Shown here: positions 13,064 through 23,284 of the stretch, one piece after another
Position numbering within the stretch: position 1 is the first letter of the stretch
Layout of the letters: every line of letters starts with the position of its first letter
Notes under the pieces: model-generated
Database searches by the model: none
Told to the model about the DNA's origin: nothing
Seen by the model: only the letters and a program-made list of their open reading frames with translations
Program-made: the position numbers and the translations under genes
Origin: Chaetoderma sp. LZ-2023a
Lineage: Eukaryota > Mollusca > Caudofoveata > Chaetodermatida > Chaetodermatidae
DNA length: 64,000 bases
Direction: 5' to 3'
Assembly (NCBI GenBank): GCA_034401795.1
Contig: CM067373.1
Coordinates: forward strand, 36,119,443 to 36,183,442

Positions 13064-13942
13064 TACCACCTCCCTCAACTGGCCGCCGTTCGGCGATCCG
13101 TGGCCCCCACCGCCCTCTCAATCCATCCCGTCGGTGAAGATAGTGTAGAGCTACTCACTGACCTAAAGGATGTCTCGAAGGAACATCTGGGTCGAGAGAG
13201 AGATGGGGACAAAATAGTGTTCCACTATGACTTCACGAAGAAGTTCATCCTCCACCCCGTGATAGAACAGTCACTAGCCAAGGTTGAGGATGTTAACATC
13301 TTGGATGCTGACCTCAGCTTTCATGTCTTAGAACCGACTGTGAAGCATGCCCCGCTAATGTCAAATGATGGTGTGGTGTTGACCCTGGCGAAACAGCTGC
13401 CAGTAGTCTTTGAATAGAACGCGATGTGGTATCGCGCTGGACCTGGTGGTAACTGCCGAATGTGGGTGCCACTATATAGATCAGCAGTTATTGACCTGGA
13501 GATCACGCTACTCTCCACCGTTGTGAAGAAAGAGGGCATGGTCCAGAAGCGTTATAACTGGGGGACATCTTTCCTGACCTACATAGGGTAGGGCACAACC
13601 CTAGTTAGTGGGTGATAAGATTGGGGTCAATGGAGGAAAGCTCCTGCTGCACCGCCCCTTTGATGGACCAGAGGAAACCATCAATATTCAGAAGTGTCTT
13701 ACGGGTGCAGGGTGTTGCACTCCTCGAAGGGCTCAGTGAAGCTGCTCAAGCGTGTCAGGCTCACAAGTCCGCAAACAACACCCATTGTGCTAGAGTTGCG
13801 GCTTCTAGCTGGTGGTAAAGTGAAGCAGCTAAGACCTGCCCCAGAAGGCATGAAGATCAGCATCGAGGCCGGCACAGGGCTCGATTTGACACAGATATTT
13901 CTCGAGGGGTTCACCTTGTTCGGTTTAACCATCCATGTATAG
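13064..13942 (+). pseudogene. unknown protein of virus-like block, multiply interrupted
   Basis: Most of the coding signal is in one plus-strand frame. The piece 13100-13417 has alternating polar/hydrophobic β-strand-like sequence (for example FHYDFTKKFILHPV) and ends at TAG 13415-13417. Coding-like sequence continues through 13500-13590 to another stop (13589-13591), shifts frame near 13610-13690, and resumes at about 13690-13942 with a Lys/Leu-rich segment ending in FTLFGLTIHV. The strand-rich character would suit a jelly-roll capsid or surface protein, but no motif proves this. It ends one base before the next ATG (13944), a compact viral spacing. At least five in-frame stops make it a pseudogene. 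Confidence 0.4.
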
Positions 13943-13943
13943 G

Positions 13944-14342
13944 ATGTTGGTTATACTACTGCTCATACCTGTGGTGGCTGCCTCACAGACAGCCATGATA
14001 TTAGATGCCAAGTGGGCCCACTTCTGAGACGAGCCTCAGTACAATCCCTTCTGCGACCATCTGTGGAAAAATATCTACGACCGATTTCATCCACCTGAGG
14101 AAATTGAGTCTGCCTGCCACTTCTATGGTGTAGAAAGGTCTGGACGTGGGTGTCTGCGTCCGCAGTTCCCGCTACACCACCAGATCCTCTGTGTCACCTG
14201 TGAACATGCTAGAGTTTGCCATGGTGCAAATGGTAGGCACTTTAGTATTCTGTCAAGTGAGCGTTGCCAAGGCAGCTGGAAGGGCCTGTGGGTAATCCCC
14301 TCATGCCGATGTAACACTAGTCGTGACTACGTGTTTGTTTGA
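13944..14342 (+). pseudogene. secreted cysteine-rich protein, possible IL-17-like fold, one in-frame stop
   Basis: A 132-codon frame starts with a convincing signal peptide (MLVILLLIPVVAAS, likely cleaved after Ala/Ser 13-16). It has one in-frame TGA at 14025-14027 (codon 28) and is otherwise open to TGA at 14340-14342. The part after the stop holds nine cysteines in 104 residues. The order Trp, Arg-Phe-x-Pro-Pro-x-x-Ile-x-x-A-C, a Gly-Cys turn, then a final Cys-x-Cys is reminiscent of IL-17 family cystine-knot cytokines, which are expanded in bivalves. This is a recalled pattern, not a search result; other secreted disulphide-rich folds are possible. The single stop could be a recent CGA-to-TGA change. 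Confidence 0.4.
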
Positions 14343-14397
14343 TTCAGTTTGTTTGATATGGCGACATGAGGCTGGGCATGTATTTGTGATCCAACAT

Positions 14398-14545
14398 TAT
14401 GTCTATCATTATCATCAGCACTATGTCTATCATTATCATCATCAGCATTATGTCTATCATCATCATCATCAACATTATGTCTATCATCATCATGTCTATC
14501 ATCATCATCAGCATTATGTCTATCATCATCATCAGCATAAAATAA
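14398..14545 (+). repeat. minisatellite of CATTATGTCTATCATCATCATCAG-type units
   Basis: Six to seven imperfect units with variable numbers of ATC triplets. The His/Tyr-rich open frame across it (14323-14577) is a by-product of the repeat. Confidence 0.9.
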
Positions 14546-14638
14546 GTGTTTCAGAACGGGCCCCCACCACCAGGTGATGACCTATTAGAAAAACGCAACT
14601 GTATAGGTAATCAAGCTAACTGAATCTGAAACTCAATC

Positions 14639-14951
14639 ATGGGTTTCCCCGAAGAACTATGGAGTTACATGAATGGTGTAGGTTGTGCGGCATGGCAGAA
14701 AAGTGGCAAGATCATTACATGATCTGGGCAACTATGCAAATAAATCGCTTGAGTTCTGGAGAGCTTCTCCTGACCTATCATTCGCAATAGTAGTAGACAA
14801 GGTACTCGCCCGAAAACCCCCACCAGGCATCGAGTTAGGGGTTAGACGCTATCCGCTGATAGCAATGGCAATTACAGAACTAAGACAGTATTTAGATCAT
14901 CTGCTAACGATCCACAGTATCAATATGGATGATGCTATCGAACCAAAATAA
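14639..14951 (+). pseudogene. small unknown protein of virus-like block, frameshifted
   Basis: ATG 14639 opens a frame of 28 codons (starting MGFPEELWSYMNGVG). The coding signal then moves to another frame at about 14700-14720 and runs to TAA 14949-14951, giving about 105 residues with an acidic/hydrophobic mix and an Ile-Glu-Leu-Gly-Val-Arg-Arg-Tyr-Pro segment. No family recognised. AATAAA overlaps the stop codon (about 14947-14952), consistent with a tightly packed 3' end facing the minus-strand gene that ends at 14967. Confidence 0.4.
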
Positions 14952-14966
14952 ATGTCGCTAGATTTT

Positions 14967-15475
14967 TTATTTTAGAGTAATATCATCAATGAGGCAGTTG
15001 AAGAGGAGGTCGAGCACCTCATCTGCGAGATTCTTGTGCAGGTGTGTCTCTGCTTCGGGCTTCCTGTAAGGGTGCAGGTGTGTCCCTGTTTTGGGCTTCC
15101 TGTATGATGCAGGAATGGGTGGCACACTGTGAGGGGTTATGGTGGGCTCTACGTTGTAATACACCTCCTCATCTGTGAACTTATTGTGATTGTGTGTGCC
15201 CATGGTTCGGAATCTTATGAGTAAACCAAATGGGTTTGTAGTGGAAGTTTTGTACTTGCCTGACGTGAAAAAACTTATGATGTCGTAGGTCTAAATGGAA
15301 GTTTTGTACTTGCCTGGCATGGTATGAACAATGAATGGGGGCCCAGCAGGGGGGGGGTGTGTTGGGGTGAGCTCTATGTTGTAAAATACGTCGCAGCCAG
15401 CCATCCCTCTGTTCTGATAGGCCACCTCCCTCCTGTAGCCGCCGATCCGTGGCTCCCACCACCCTCTGTTCTGAA
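14967..15475 (-). pseudogene. proline-rich unknown protein of virus-like block
   Basis: Clean open sequence at 15203-14967 (78 codons from the Met at 15203), with upstream coding-like sequence in shifted frames to about 15475. It contains two related stretches (an EEVYYNVEPTITPHSVPP-type block and an upstream DVFYNIELTPTHPPP-type block) plus a duplicated His-Leu-x-x-Tyr-Arg-Lys-Pro-(E/K)-(A/T)-x-Thr-His unit, so it is internally repetitive. On this strand the stop TAA is directly followed by AATAAA. It converges on the gene ending at 14951 with a 15-bp gap. No family recognised. Confidence 0.4.
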
Positions 15476-15493
15476 ATACTTATTTTATAACTA

Positions 15494-15697
15494 CTAGTTG
15501 GCTTTATTTATTTTCTCATTGATCTGAAAATCAAAGGTTAATTTGTCATCAATAGTGACACAGATGTCCTTATACTTTGTAGTGCTTACCATAGATTGGC
15601 TGCTTTCCCTGAGTATGTATTTCTGGTTGTCTAATTTAATTTGGATTAGCCAATTCTCATTGTTTTGTATTTGTCCAGGTGGAAGCATAATAGCCAT
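15494..15697 (-). mobile_element. CR1/jockey-like LINE reverse-transcriptase scrap
   Basis: A 67-residue piece with the pattern that follows the RT catalytic core in non-LTR elements: a KLDNQKYILRE segment and VTIDDKLTFDFQINEKINKAN. The Leu-Gly before Val-Thr-Ile-Asp is degraded (Ile-Cys). No flanking RT blocks are recognisable. Confidence 0.65.
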
Positions 15698-15739
15698 GTA
15701 TCAATACAGGATACCTGTCTGTACCTACACATAACCTTC

Positions 15740-18414
15740 TCAACACACCTTATGCAGTGGCGTAGATAGAGGGGTGGGTGACGGCGTGGGTTGGGCTATG
15801 TGTGGAAGTTTAGCCCTGACGATAGTGTCTCTGATTGTTTTATTCTTTTTGAAACCGAATAGGGGTTTCTCTAGGAAAGCCAGCCTACAATGTTCTGTGC
15901 CCTGCAGGATGGGCCAGAATTTGGAGATTGTGTCCCTCGACATTAGCCTTGTGTGGTTGAATTCTCAGACAAAGATTTGTCTGTAGGACTTTTTGTTGGC
16001 TGGGTTCTTTGGGGTGGGTTTGATAAGTGGCAGGCGGTTCATGGACCGGGCTGTCCGTCTGGCCTCCTGTAGGATCCTGGCAGGGTAGCCCCTGGCCACG
16101 TAGTTTCCCTACATGGCCACGATGTTTCTGTCAAAATCTTGGCGGGTGGAGCAGATTCTTCTAAGCCTAATAAATTGGCCATATGGGCTGGCGTCTGTGC
16201 AGGAGGCCGGATTCGTAATGGAGGTACCCATGTGAGTCTGTGGGCTTGGTATAAAGGTCGAAAGTGATGGAGTTTGTTGGTGAGATTTGGACCATGGTGT
16301 CCAAAAAAGAGACTTGGTAGTTTGATGATTCCATGGTGAATTTAATGCTATGGTGGGATGCATTCATGTGGGTGACACACTCGTGTTAAGGCTGCGTCCC
16401 CATGCTCCCAGATCATGAAGATATCGTCTATGTATCTTACGTATAGTGCTGGGGAGTAAGGTGCATTTTGTAGCAACTTTTCTTCTAGGATGCTCATGAA
16501 GATGCAGGCATAAGTGCATGCTGCCTTGCTTCGCATTGCAGTACTGCCAACTTGGAGGTAATGTTCTCCATTAAATTCGAAGCTGTTGCACTCTAAAAAC
16601 GAGTTTCAGGAGGTTGCAGAGGCCTCTGATTGAGTGTGCCTGGTATACCATGTTTATTTACAAAGATGGCCACCGCTCTGATGCCTTCTCTGCTTGGGAT
16701 GTTTGTATATAGGGATGTGACATCCATGATGACTAGTAGCGTATTTGGATTGAGTTGGCGATAAGACTCCACTTTATTGATGAAGTCTGTGGTGTCCTTG
16801 GTGTAGGATTTTATCTGGCAGTGACTGGGGGGGGGGGGGGGGGGGGGGTCTGGGATTAATCTTAATCTGGTGGTGGTGGTGGAGGGGTCAATCTCCTCAT
16901 CCCTGACCAGTTGGTTCAGTCTCCTTCGAACGAGTTCAGTGAACTCAGCAGTTGGGTTAGTTTCTAGTTTAGTATAGAATTTAGTATCTGCGCTAGCTGT
17001 TTGTTGGCTTCTGCTACATAGTCTAGTCTAGATTGGATTACTGTTGCCTGCCCTTTATCTACTCTTTTAATCACTATGTTGTGATTGCTTTTAAGATTGG
17101 TAAGTGTTAGGTTCCGGATGGTTAAGGTTGCCCATGGTAGTTCTGTGGTGATTGTTTGTTGAATTCATATCTAACAGATTTGATAAAAGATTCGAGGGCG
17201 GTATCTAGAGGTGCCGGCATAGTATTCTTTTTCACTTCAAATTTCTTTGCGAGGATGTCTTGGAACGAAGGTGTCGGAGCTGGCTGTGTTGGTGGTTCAG
17301 CCTGTAGAAGTGCATGCAGTGGATGGGGGTGGGGTGTAGTAATGGGTAAGGCTTAGATGTCTGAAGAATGCTTGTAGATCTGTGTACAGGCAACCCATGT
17401 TGGGTTCTGGTACCGTTGGGCTGAAACCCAACCCGTTATCAAGGACACTTATTGTGACAGTGTCCAGAACTATGTTAGCTAGGTTCATAATAAAAGGAGA
17501 TTGGTACAATTGACAAGATTTATTCCTTGGCTGCGGAGTATTACTGTTGTTGTTGCAGTTGAGTGATAAAAACAATAGGTTGGCGGTATTGTAGTAATTG
17601 TAAATAATTAAATGGTTATATACAAGTTTAAACATGAGAATATAGTTCGAATCGTTGTTGCGCTGTGTTACACATTTTAGAGACAAGGTTATATAGTTCT
17701 TCTACTGGATCTCGGCAGTCTGTATCCATTAGTGGCCTGGGTGTGTCCCTCAGGTGGTTGTTGTTTGAGCAGCGGTCGCTTGGCCCCTATGGGCACTGGT
17801 TTCAACGTGGACGCTTGTTTGCTGAATCTGCAAACTGTGGCCTGGGCCTGTTTGGGCCTGGTGCCGGCCATTGCCTGCTTCTTGGTCTTCTGTACCTGGG
17901 ACTTGATGAGCACTGTGTGTTGTTGTGGCGAATGCGCGTGATGGCAATTGCTTGTTCCGCTTCCACTGTTTAGCAGTACTGGGCTGCTAATTTGTCAGCT
18001 GTTTGTGATGACACTAGTGCGGTTAGGCTTTCTTCGAGCTGGTGGAACAGGGCTTTCCATTGCGCCATAGTCTGTAGACGTTTAAGTGTCTGGTATTCTG
18101 GGCCTGGAGTACCGTTGAGGTGCTGTTGGTACCATCACTGTGCTCTTGACCCTAGCGGTTGTATGTTCTTCTACCTGGCGGCACTTGTTCACTCGTTTGG
18201 GGAGGCGCCTGGGTTTGGGATTCACTGGTGTGGATACGTCCGTTAGTGGCTGGATCCTCTTGCTAGTTAGAATGCTGGTGGTTGACGGTTCCTGTAGAAG
18301 TTCTGTGTCTACTGAGTCTAGAGTAAGAGATGAGACTGATGGCAACACAATAGTCTCAGTCTCTGCAGTAGGAACATAAGCTGACGGTATCCGTTCACAA
18401 ATTGCTGACATCAC
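15740..18414 (-). mobile_element. Penelope-like element, decayed
   Basis: Order on the minus strand: an N-terminal basic, Ser/Thr/Pro-rich region (18414-17700); a block with VLDNGLGFSPTVPEP and a nearby FFRHLSL (about 17440-17330); a QATVIQSRLDYVAEANKQLA helix (about 17050); a TLLVIMDVTSLYTNIPSREG strand (about 16700, RT motif with catalytic Asp); YVRYIDDIFMIWEHG (about 16440, the YxDD box); and VSFLDTMV…LYTKPTDSHGYLH (about 16300-16220). A RLRRICS box (about 16160) and a C-terminal thumb piece with TIRDTIVRAKL (about 15820) complete it. These are hallmark Penelope RT blocks. Many frameshifts and stops are present, a G-run (16829-16848) lies in the middle, and no GIY-YIG endonuclease was recognised. 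Confidence 0.8.
16109..16536 (-). pseudogene. Penelope reverse transcriptase, palm fragments
   Basis: The best-preserved part of the Penelope ORF. 16536-16348 has the KAACTYACIFMSILEEKLL helix and YIDDIFMIW; 16367-16167 has the FLDT and TKPTD boxes; 16363-16109 (shifted frame) has the LRRICS box. The catalytic Asp pair is intact, but the three pieces lie in different frames. Confidence 0.75.
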
Positions 18415-18485
18415 TATTTATTTGGATGGTTGTGATGACCATGTGAAAACTATCCAAAAATTATTTTGACGAATGAAACAAGCAC

Positions 18486-18744
18486 TGTATTGCCCTGTAG
18501 GTGGGGCTTAGAATACACCTTCCGTATCCTCTGCGTGTCGTAAGAGGCGACTAAAGGAGGTAAGGGCGAGGTAACCCTGACAGAAACCTCGAGTGCTGAA
18601 GACGGAGGTTCCAGGCCGCACGACGCACTCTAATAAACCATGGATCCATGCACTTAACGCTTATGATCATGCCAATAGTCACTTACAGGACTGGTGGTAT
18701 GATCAGCGAATGAAAAGAAGAAGAAGAAGACGAAACAAGCACTG
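18486..18744. repeat. conserved repeat unit upstream of Penelope, with GAA microsatellite
   Basis: Contains a GC-rich hairpin-like core (CGTGTCGTAAGAGGCGACTA) within otherwise AT-rich DNA and ends in a short (GAA)n tract (18716-18731). It lies just 5' of the Penelope ORF in that element's sense, so it may be part of the element's terminal region, or an independent short retroelement. Identity uncertain. Confidence 0.35.
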
Positions 18745-20184
18745 TTACCTGTCAATTTATTTTAAAAATGAAATAGCAAAAGCTAGTACTTATAACAAAG
18801 CAACAAGTTAGCATAAATCACCTATTTGTAACCACATCCCTCATAGAAGTTACATGCCAATTTTCCAGATTGAGCCATCATAGCAGCTTTAAAACATTTA
18901 AAACAGCAAATGTATCTAATAGAAGTCTCATCCATATTTCAGCAGTTTGTGTAGAGAAGATTTTCATTGCGAGTTAAATGACTTATAAATGCCAAATAAA
19001 AGGAAATTTTAGTTTATATTTATAACTTCTCGCAGAAAAATCTTTGAAATTACTGCACTTCCTTGTATGAATCGACTCCTATCAACGAGAAATAAGTTAT
19101 CAAACGGGTAGCCAGTATGAGGATTGGATGTATAACACTCGGTATACCATTGCGCAATGATAATATATATATATATATATAGTAATTTCTGAATTCCCTG
19201 AGTCCAGTATATGAGGCCCGTAAATCGCAGATGACTCTACCGAATACTCGCTCTAAATATTGAATACTTTTTAATTGAGGGAGTTTAGGCTGCCACTCGC
19301 ATAGTTACTCTGGTATCCATTATGGCTACATCAGTGAAATTATTTAGGGACAATTAATAAGGCTTAATTTAAATTATGTTGTTGCGCCAATAACATTGAT
19401 CACACTTCTCAATGGACATGCTAATTCACAATGTATTTTCAATGGTGGGGGGCGGGGAGATGGAGATTGTGTTGAGGAGAGGTGAAGTGGCACATTAGGA
19501 TGATACTGATATTAGCAAGAGTAACCTTATACATGACACCATAATCATATTACTACATAGGGGACTACACCAGTAGTGTAGCACATGCTAAGTTAATGTA
19601 TTTGTTAGTAAACTCTCAGGTGTGATATTCAAATGTTGAAAATAGCCATCTCAACAATTTGGATAAGTAGAACAGTTTATTGGTCAGCAGTCTTCGTGTT
19701 AATCATTATGTTCACAGTACACCAGAAAAAAACCAAGTCTCACCACAGTAACATCTATCATCAGTCACAAAACCTCATGTCATGTGATATATGAAATACA
19801 TCATTTGGACAGCCACAATACCATGCTTTGCCAAGACAAGTGACCATTTGGTCACTACCCATAACCTTGTACTGGTAAGGCCTGACAACAATGACTTATG
19901 TAATGATCTTGGGACATGTCCATTAGCAGACCATGGAACGTACTCATAGTGTGCCTACCAGTAATTTATGCCTGTCATACAGCAGACAACAAAACAATTG
20001 GAATGCTGTACTTAATCCTTTAATGGTAAAGCTGGCCAAGATAGACCTATTTCATGGTCTGGAGGACTGCCCATTTGAGTAAGAGATTACTTTTGAAAAT
20101 TTACAATTTGAACAAGAACGACAGTCAGAGATTGCTAAAGTATAACCCTCATTCCTCCAAGTACAACATCCCACTAAACATTGA
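18745..20184. other. AT-rich non-coding sequence
   Basis: No supported gene. A short (TA)n occurs near 19160-19180. Confidence 0.5.
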
Positions 20185-20650
20185 TCACCGTGACCTTGAC
20201 CATTGACACCAAAACTGATAGGGTTCTTCGAAACACCAAGGACAACCTCCCACACAAGATTAGTAATGATCCCTTCAATAGAACCAGGGCTATCATCCAG
20301 AAATGCAACATTACGTCATTAATTTGGTCACCGTGATCTGGACCTTTGACTCCAAAGTTGATATGGTTCCTCGGACACACAAGGACAAGCTCCCATGCCA
20401 GACGATTCCTTCAATAGAATTCGAGTTATCATCCGGACACCCAACATTACATCATTAATTACTTGACCTTTGACCCAAAATCAATAGGGTTCTTCACACC
20501 ACCAAGGACAAGCTCCCATGCTAGAACAATAACGATCCCTTCAATAGAATGCAAGTTATCATCCGGAAACGCAATATTACGTAATAAATTGGGTCATTGT
20601 GGTGACCTTTGGACGTCAAAATCGATAGGGTTCTTCGGACCACCAATTTT
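20185..20650. repeat. tandem repeat, about 3.5 copies of a ~130-145-bp unit
   Basis: Each unit carries, in order, GACC(T)TTTGAC, a CAAAATCGATAGGGTTCTTCG-like core, ACCAAGGACAAGCTCCCA, GATCCCTTCAATAGAA, TTATCATCCGGA and a TTACGTCATTAAT box. Units begin near 20190, 20332, 20460 and 20600. No coding potential. Confidence 0.85.
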
Positions 20651-20775
20651 GAAGCAGATGTATGAAATGTACTGTTGAATATTTTAGATTTAATTTGATT
20701 GGAAGCCATTGCTGACAGACTTCCAATCGAATGACGTCCAAAACTTTCAACAGTGTATTTCATACATCGACTTCA
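20645..20775. repeat. palindromic fold-back element (degenerate)
   Basis: An inverted repeat whose arms run GAAGCAGATGTATGAAATGTAC…GTTGAATATTTT and, in reverse, to the matching GAAAGTTTTGGACG…TTCAACAGTG…CATACATCGACTTC end. The arm core TGTTGAATATTTT is shared with the MITE family at 24950, 26398, 38729 and 39094. Confidence 0.7.
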
Positions 20776-20899
20776 AAGTTGTACTAAAATGTTTGTGTTT
20801 GCTTTGGAAACATTTTAACTTATTAATGAGCTGTACTATAACATGTTCAGTTATTTTCAGCTGTACTGTATAATTGCATAAATATCTTAAGTATGCTGG

Positions 20900-21055
20900 G
20901 AGGTAACTTCCAGAAAGTAGGACTCAGTACACTCAGATCAAGAATGGACCTGAGAAAGCTAAAGATTTTGGCTGAGGACAAGACACAGTAGTAAAAAGCG
21001 AAGGACTGATTGCAGCTGTAGGATGTTTCTACTACTACAGCCACAGAATACAGTA
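20900..21055 (+). repeat. inverted copy of LINE piece (arm A)
   Basis: Matches the reverse complement of 21957-22110 almost throughout (shared GATTTTGGCTGAGGACAAGA and GACTGATTGCAGCTGTAGGA). The pair encloses about 0.9 kb of AT-rich DNA. Confidence 0.8.
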
Positions 21056-21956
21056 ATCATACATACAGCCTGTATAATCTTTGCAGACATCTGACCATTT
21101 TCAGATACTTCACTGACACTTTAATGGTCAAGCTGGCTAAAACTGATCGCTACAGTGTCTTGTAGAACGTTGATTTGCAAACAAAGAGAACACTCTTTTA
21201 AAAATGCATCAATGAAATGACATAACCGAGACAGTCATTCCAGTGGTAAATTGTCAAAATAGTCTCTTGGTCTGCAAATCAACATTTACTACGCAAAAAA
21301 TTTTCCTTTCTTTATGATTTAAAAGGTGTTAAAAGGTCAGTAATACTAACTGTGACATCATAAGCATAATGTGATTAAAAATATTGCAATTCTATTTACG
21401 GTAGGTTTTCAGTGACAGATTTTTGTTAAATTTATGCATTTTCAAGATAATTTGCTAAAGGCCAAGCACTTTCAATGGTCTGCTGTTGAATGAATGAATT
21501 CACACACTAAGTACTTTCAACGATCGCGATGAACAATGATGTAATACAGCATGAGAGCTATATTCAACAAATACATAGCTGATGTAGGCAGCGACCAACC
21601 TTCCCATTCACCAATTAGCCAAATGATAGTAAAATTGAGATCTGGATAATAGAAAGCAGGATTGGCTAAATATTTTTCTAATGATTAAAATCATATTATT
21701 AAGTATAATTTCTAAGCAGAGAATCATTCAAATTTACTTTGAAAAACATCTTAAAATAAATATTTATGTACCTAGTACTTATATTAGGTTTTTATTGTGA
21801 CAAAGTAAGCTCTGAAATCCTAATATCTCAGATCAAAAGCACCCATATAGGCCAGCTGTTGAATATTTTAAAACTAATTTGACTGGAAGGCCAACAACAT
21901 CTTCTGGGAAAATTAGTTTCAAAACATTTAACATAATTTTGTATCTGGTATGTATG
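21056..21956. other. AT-rich loop between inverted LINE pieces
   Basis: No gene. About 21215-21290 carries part of the fold-back family seen at 23285-24170 (the CAGTCATTCCAGTGGTAAATT core), and about 21853-21935 a degenerate copy of the TGTTGAATATTTT palindrome family. Confidence 0.5.
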
Positions 21957-22931
21957 GTATGATTACTGTATTCTGTGGCTGTAGTAGTAGAACCATCCTA
22001 CAGCTGCAATCAGTCCTTGTTCTCTTTTGATAACTGTCTTGTCCTCAGCCAAAATCCTTAGATTCCACAGGTCCATTCTTAATTTGAGTGTACCGAGTCC
22101 TGATTTCTTGAGATTTAGCAGATTTATGCAATGACGTCCGCTCATGGGTCATCGGTATCCAGTGATGGTGCATAGGTGTTTGTGGTGACAGGCATAAACT
22201 TTGTCTAGAGCTGCCTTTGGAGCTGCCCAGCTGTTACAGTTATACAGCATGAAGGATATGCAGGTTGCATTGTATAAACGTAGTCTTTTTTTCAAGGGCA
22301 TCTTTGATCTACCGAATTCGTTAGCTTCCAGAAGGACTAGAAAGCTTTGTTTCCCATGATGCAGTGTGCAGCAATGTCAGCAGTACTGCAAAGCAGTGTC
22401 ATGATTTTACTTTTTCTCCATGTTTGCCGCCATGAAGATAGATGTGCAGCCATAACGCTTTTTGCTCTGCTGATAGTTTTACTACTACAGGGTCGTCAGT
22501 ATACCTAGTTCCGTTGTTTTTAGAACTCCTATAGTGCTGGTAGCTGATGATTCTAAAAATTTCAGTATTTTAGTTAGGACTTCGTTTGGATCGGAGCTGA
22601 TGTCAATATTAGCTATGTGCTCCCAGAGGGTCTTTTTGTATGACATTGGAGTGTCAGTGTCGCTGATGAGCTTTGGTAGGTTGTAGGTGACGCTAACCTC
22701 TTGCCTGGTATGGCATTTATACATTAGGTAGAGATGGTTCATTTGAAGGCATGTAATGACTGGCTTATGGTCAGAATTGAGGTCTGCGCCTCCATAGAAC
22801 CGAACATCACGAAGTAGGGATTTTGCTTCCACTATGCATAGTATGAAGTCCATTTGGTTGAAGACTGCTGTTGTAGCATATCTGGTATGTTGCATTGAAA
22901 GGGTTACCCGGTGATGACAGATTGTAAACAT
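21957..22931 (-). mobile_element. LINE endonuclease/linker fragment, decayed
   Basis: On the minus strand, 22931-22485 encodes the end of an AP-endonuclease-like domain: a Phe-Asn-Gln-(I/M)-Asp-Phe-Ile-Leu-Cys strand, LLRDVRFYGGADLNSDHKPV (the SDH catalytic box) and downstream linker. Sequence from 22480 to 21957 continues in several frames with charged, helix-like pieces. No RT core is present here. Best explained as a non-LTR retrotransposon truncated before its reverse transcriptase. Confidence 0.65.
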
Positions 22932-23284
22932 TGCAAAACATTAGCTAAAATAGTTGAGATTTGGCTAAGAAAAAGCGTATTTGGCTAATCTTTTGGCTAA
23001 TAATTCCAGGTCTGTCCCTGAGTAGGCACTGTTATTGAGACATTAGTGATTCAAATTTGTGATAGCATTATTCGTACAAGACTAGTGACTCAGGCCACCA
23101 AAGGTCGGTGTGAGTATTGTGGAGTGTGCTGAAGGTATATTTATTATTGGCAATCTTTCAAACACACTTCATAATTAGTCCTTCTAAGTCTATCCTTCTC
23201 TCTCAACAGCAAACAGCCAAAACCAGACTGTAATGGTCTTGAGGAATGTCCATTCACAGGTCAAGAAGATTATGTTTTAACCTT

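Noticed and set aside
14323..14577. His/Tyr-rich protein (possible metal-binding)
   Set aside because: Product of the TATCATCATC minisatellite; the minus-strand Met/Ile-rich frame is the same artefact.
17689..17973. Plus-strand Leu/Cys-rich frames resembling membrane proteins
   Set aside because: Shadows of the Penelope N-terminal coding strand.
22660..22700. Hammerhead ribozyme core (CTGATGAG)
   Set aside because: No matching GAAA segment or helices; it lies in the LINE endonuclease fragment.
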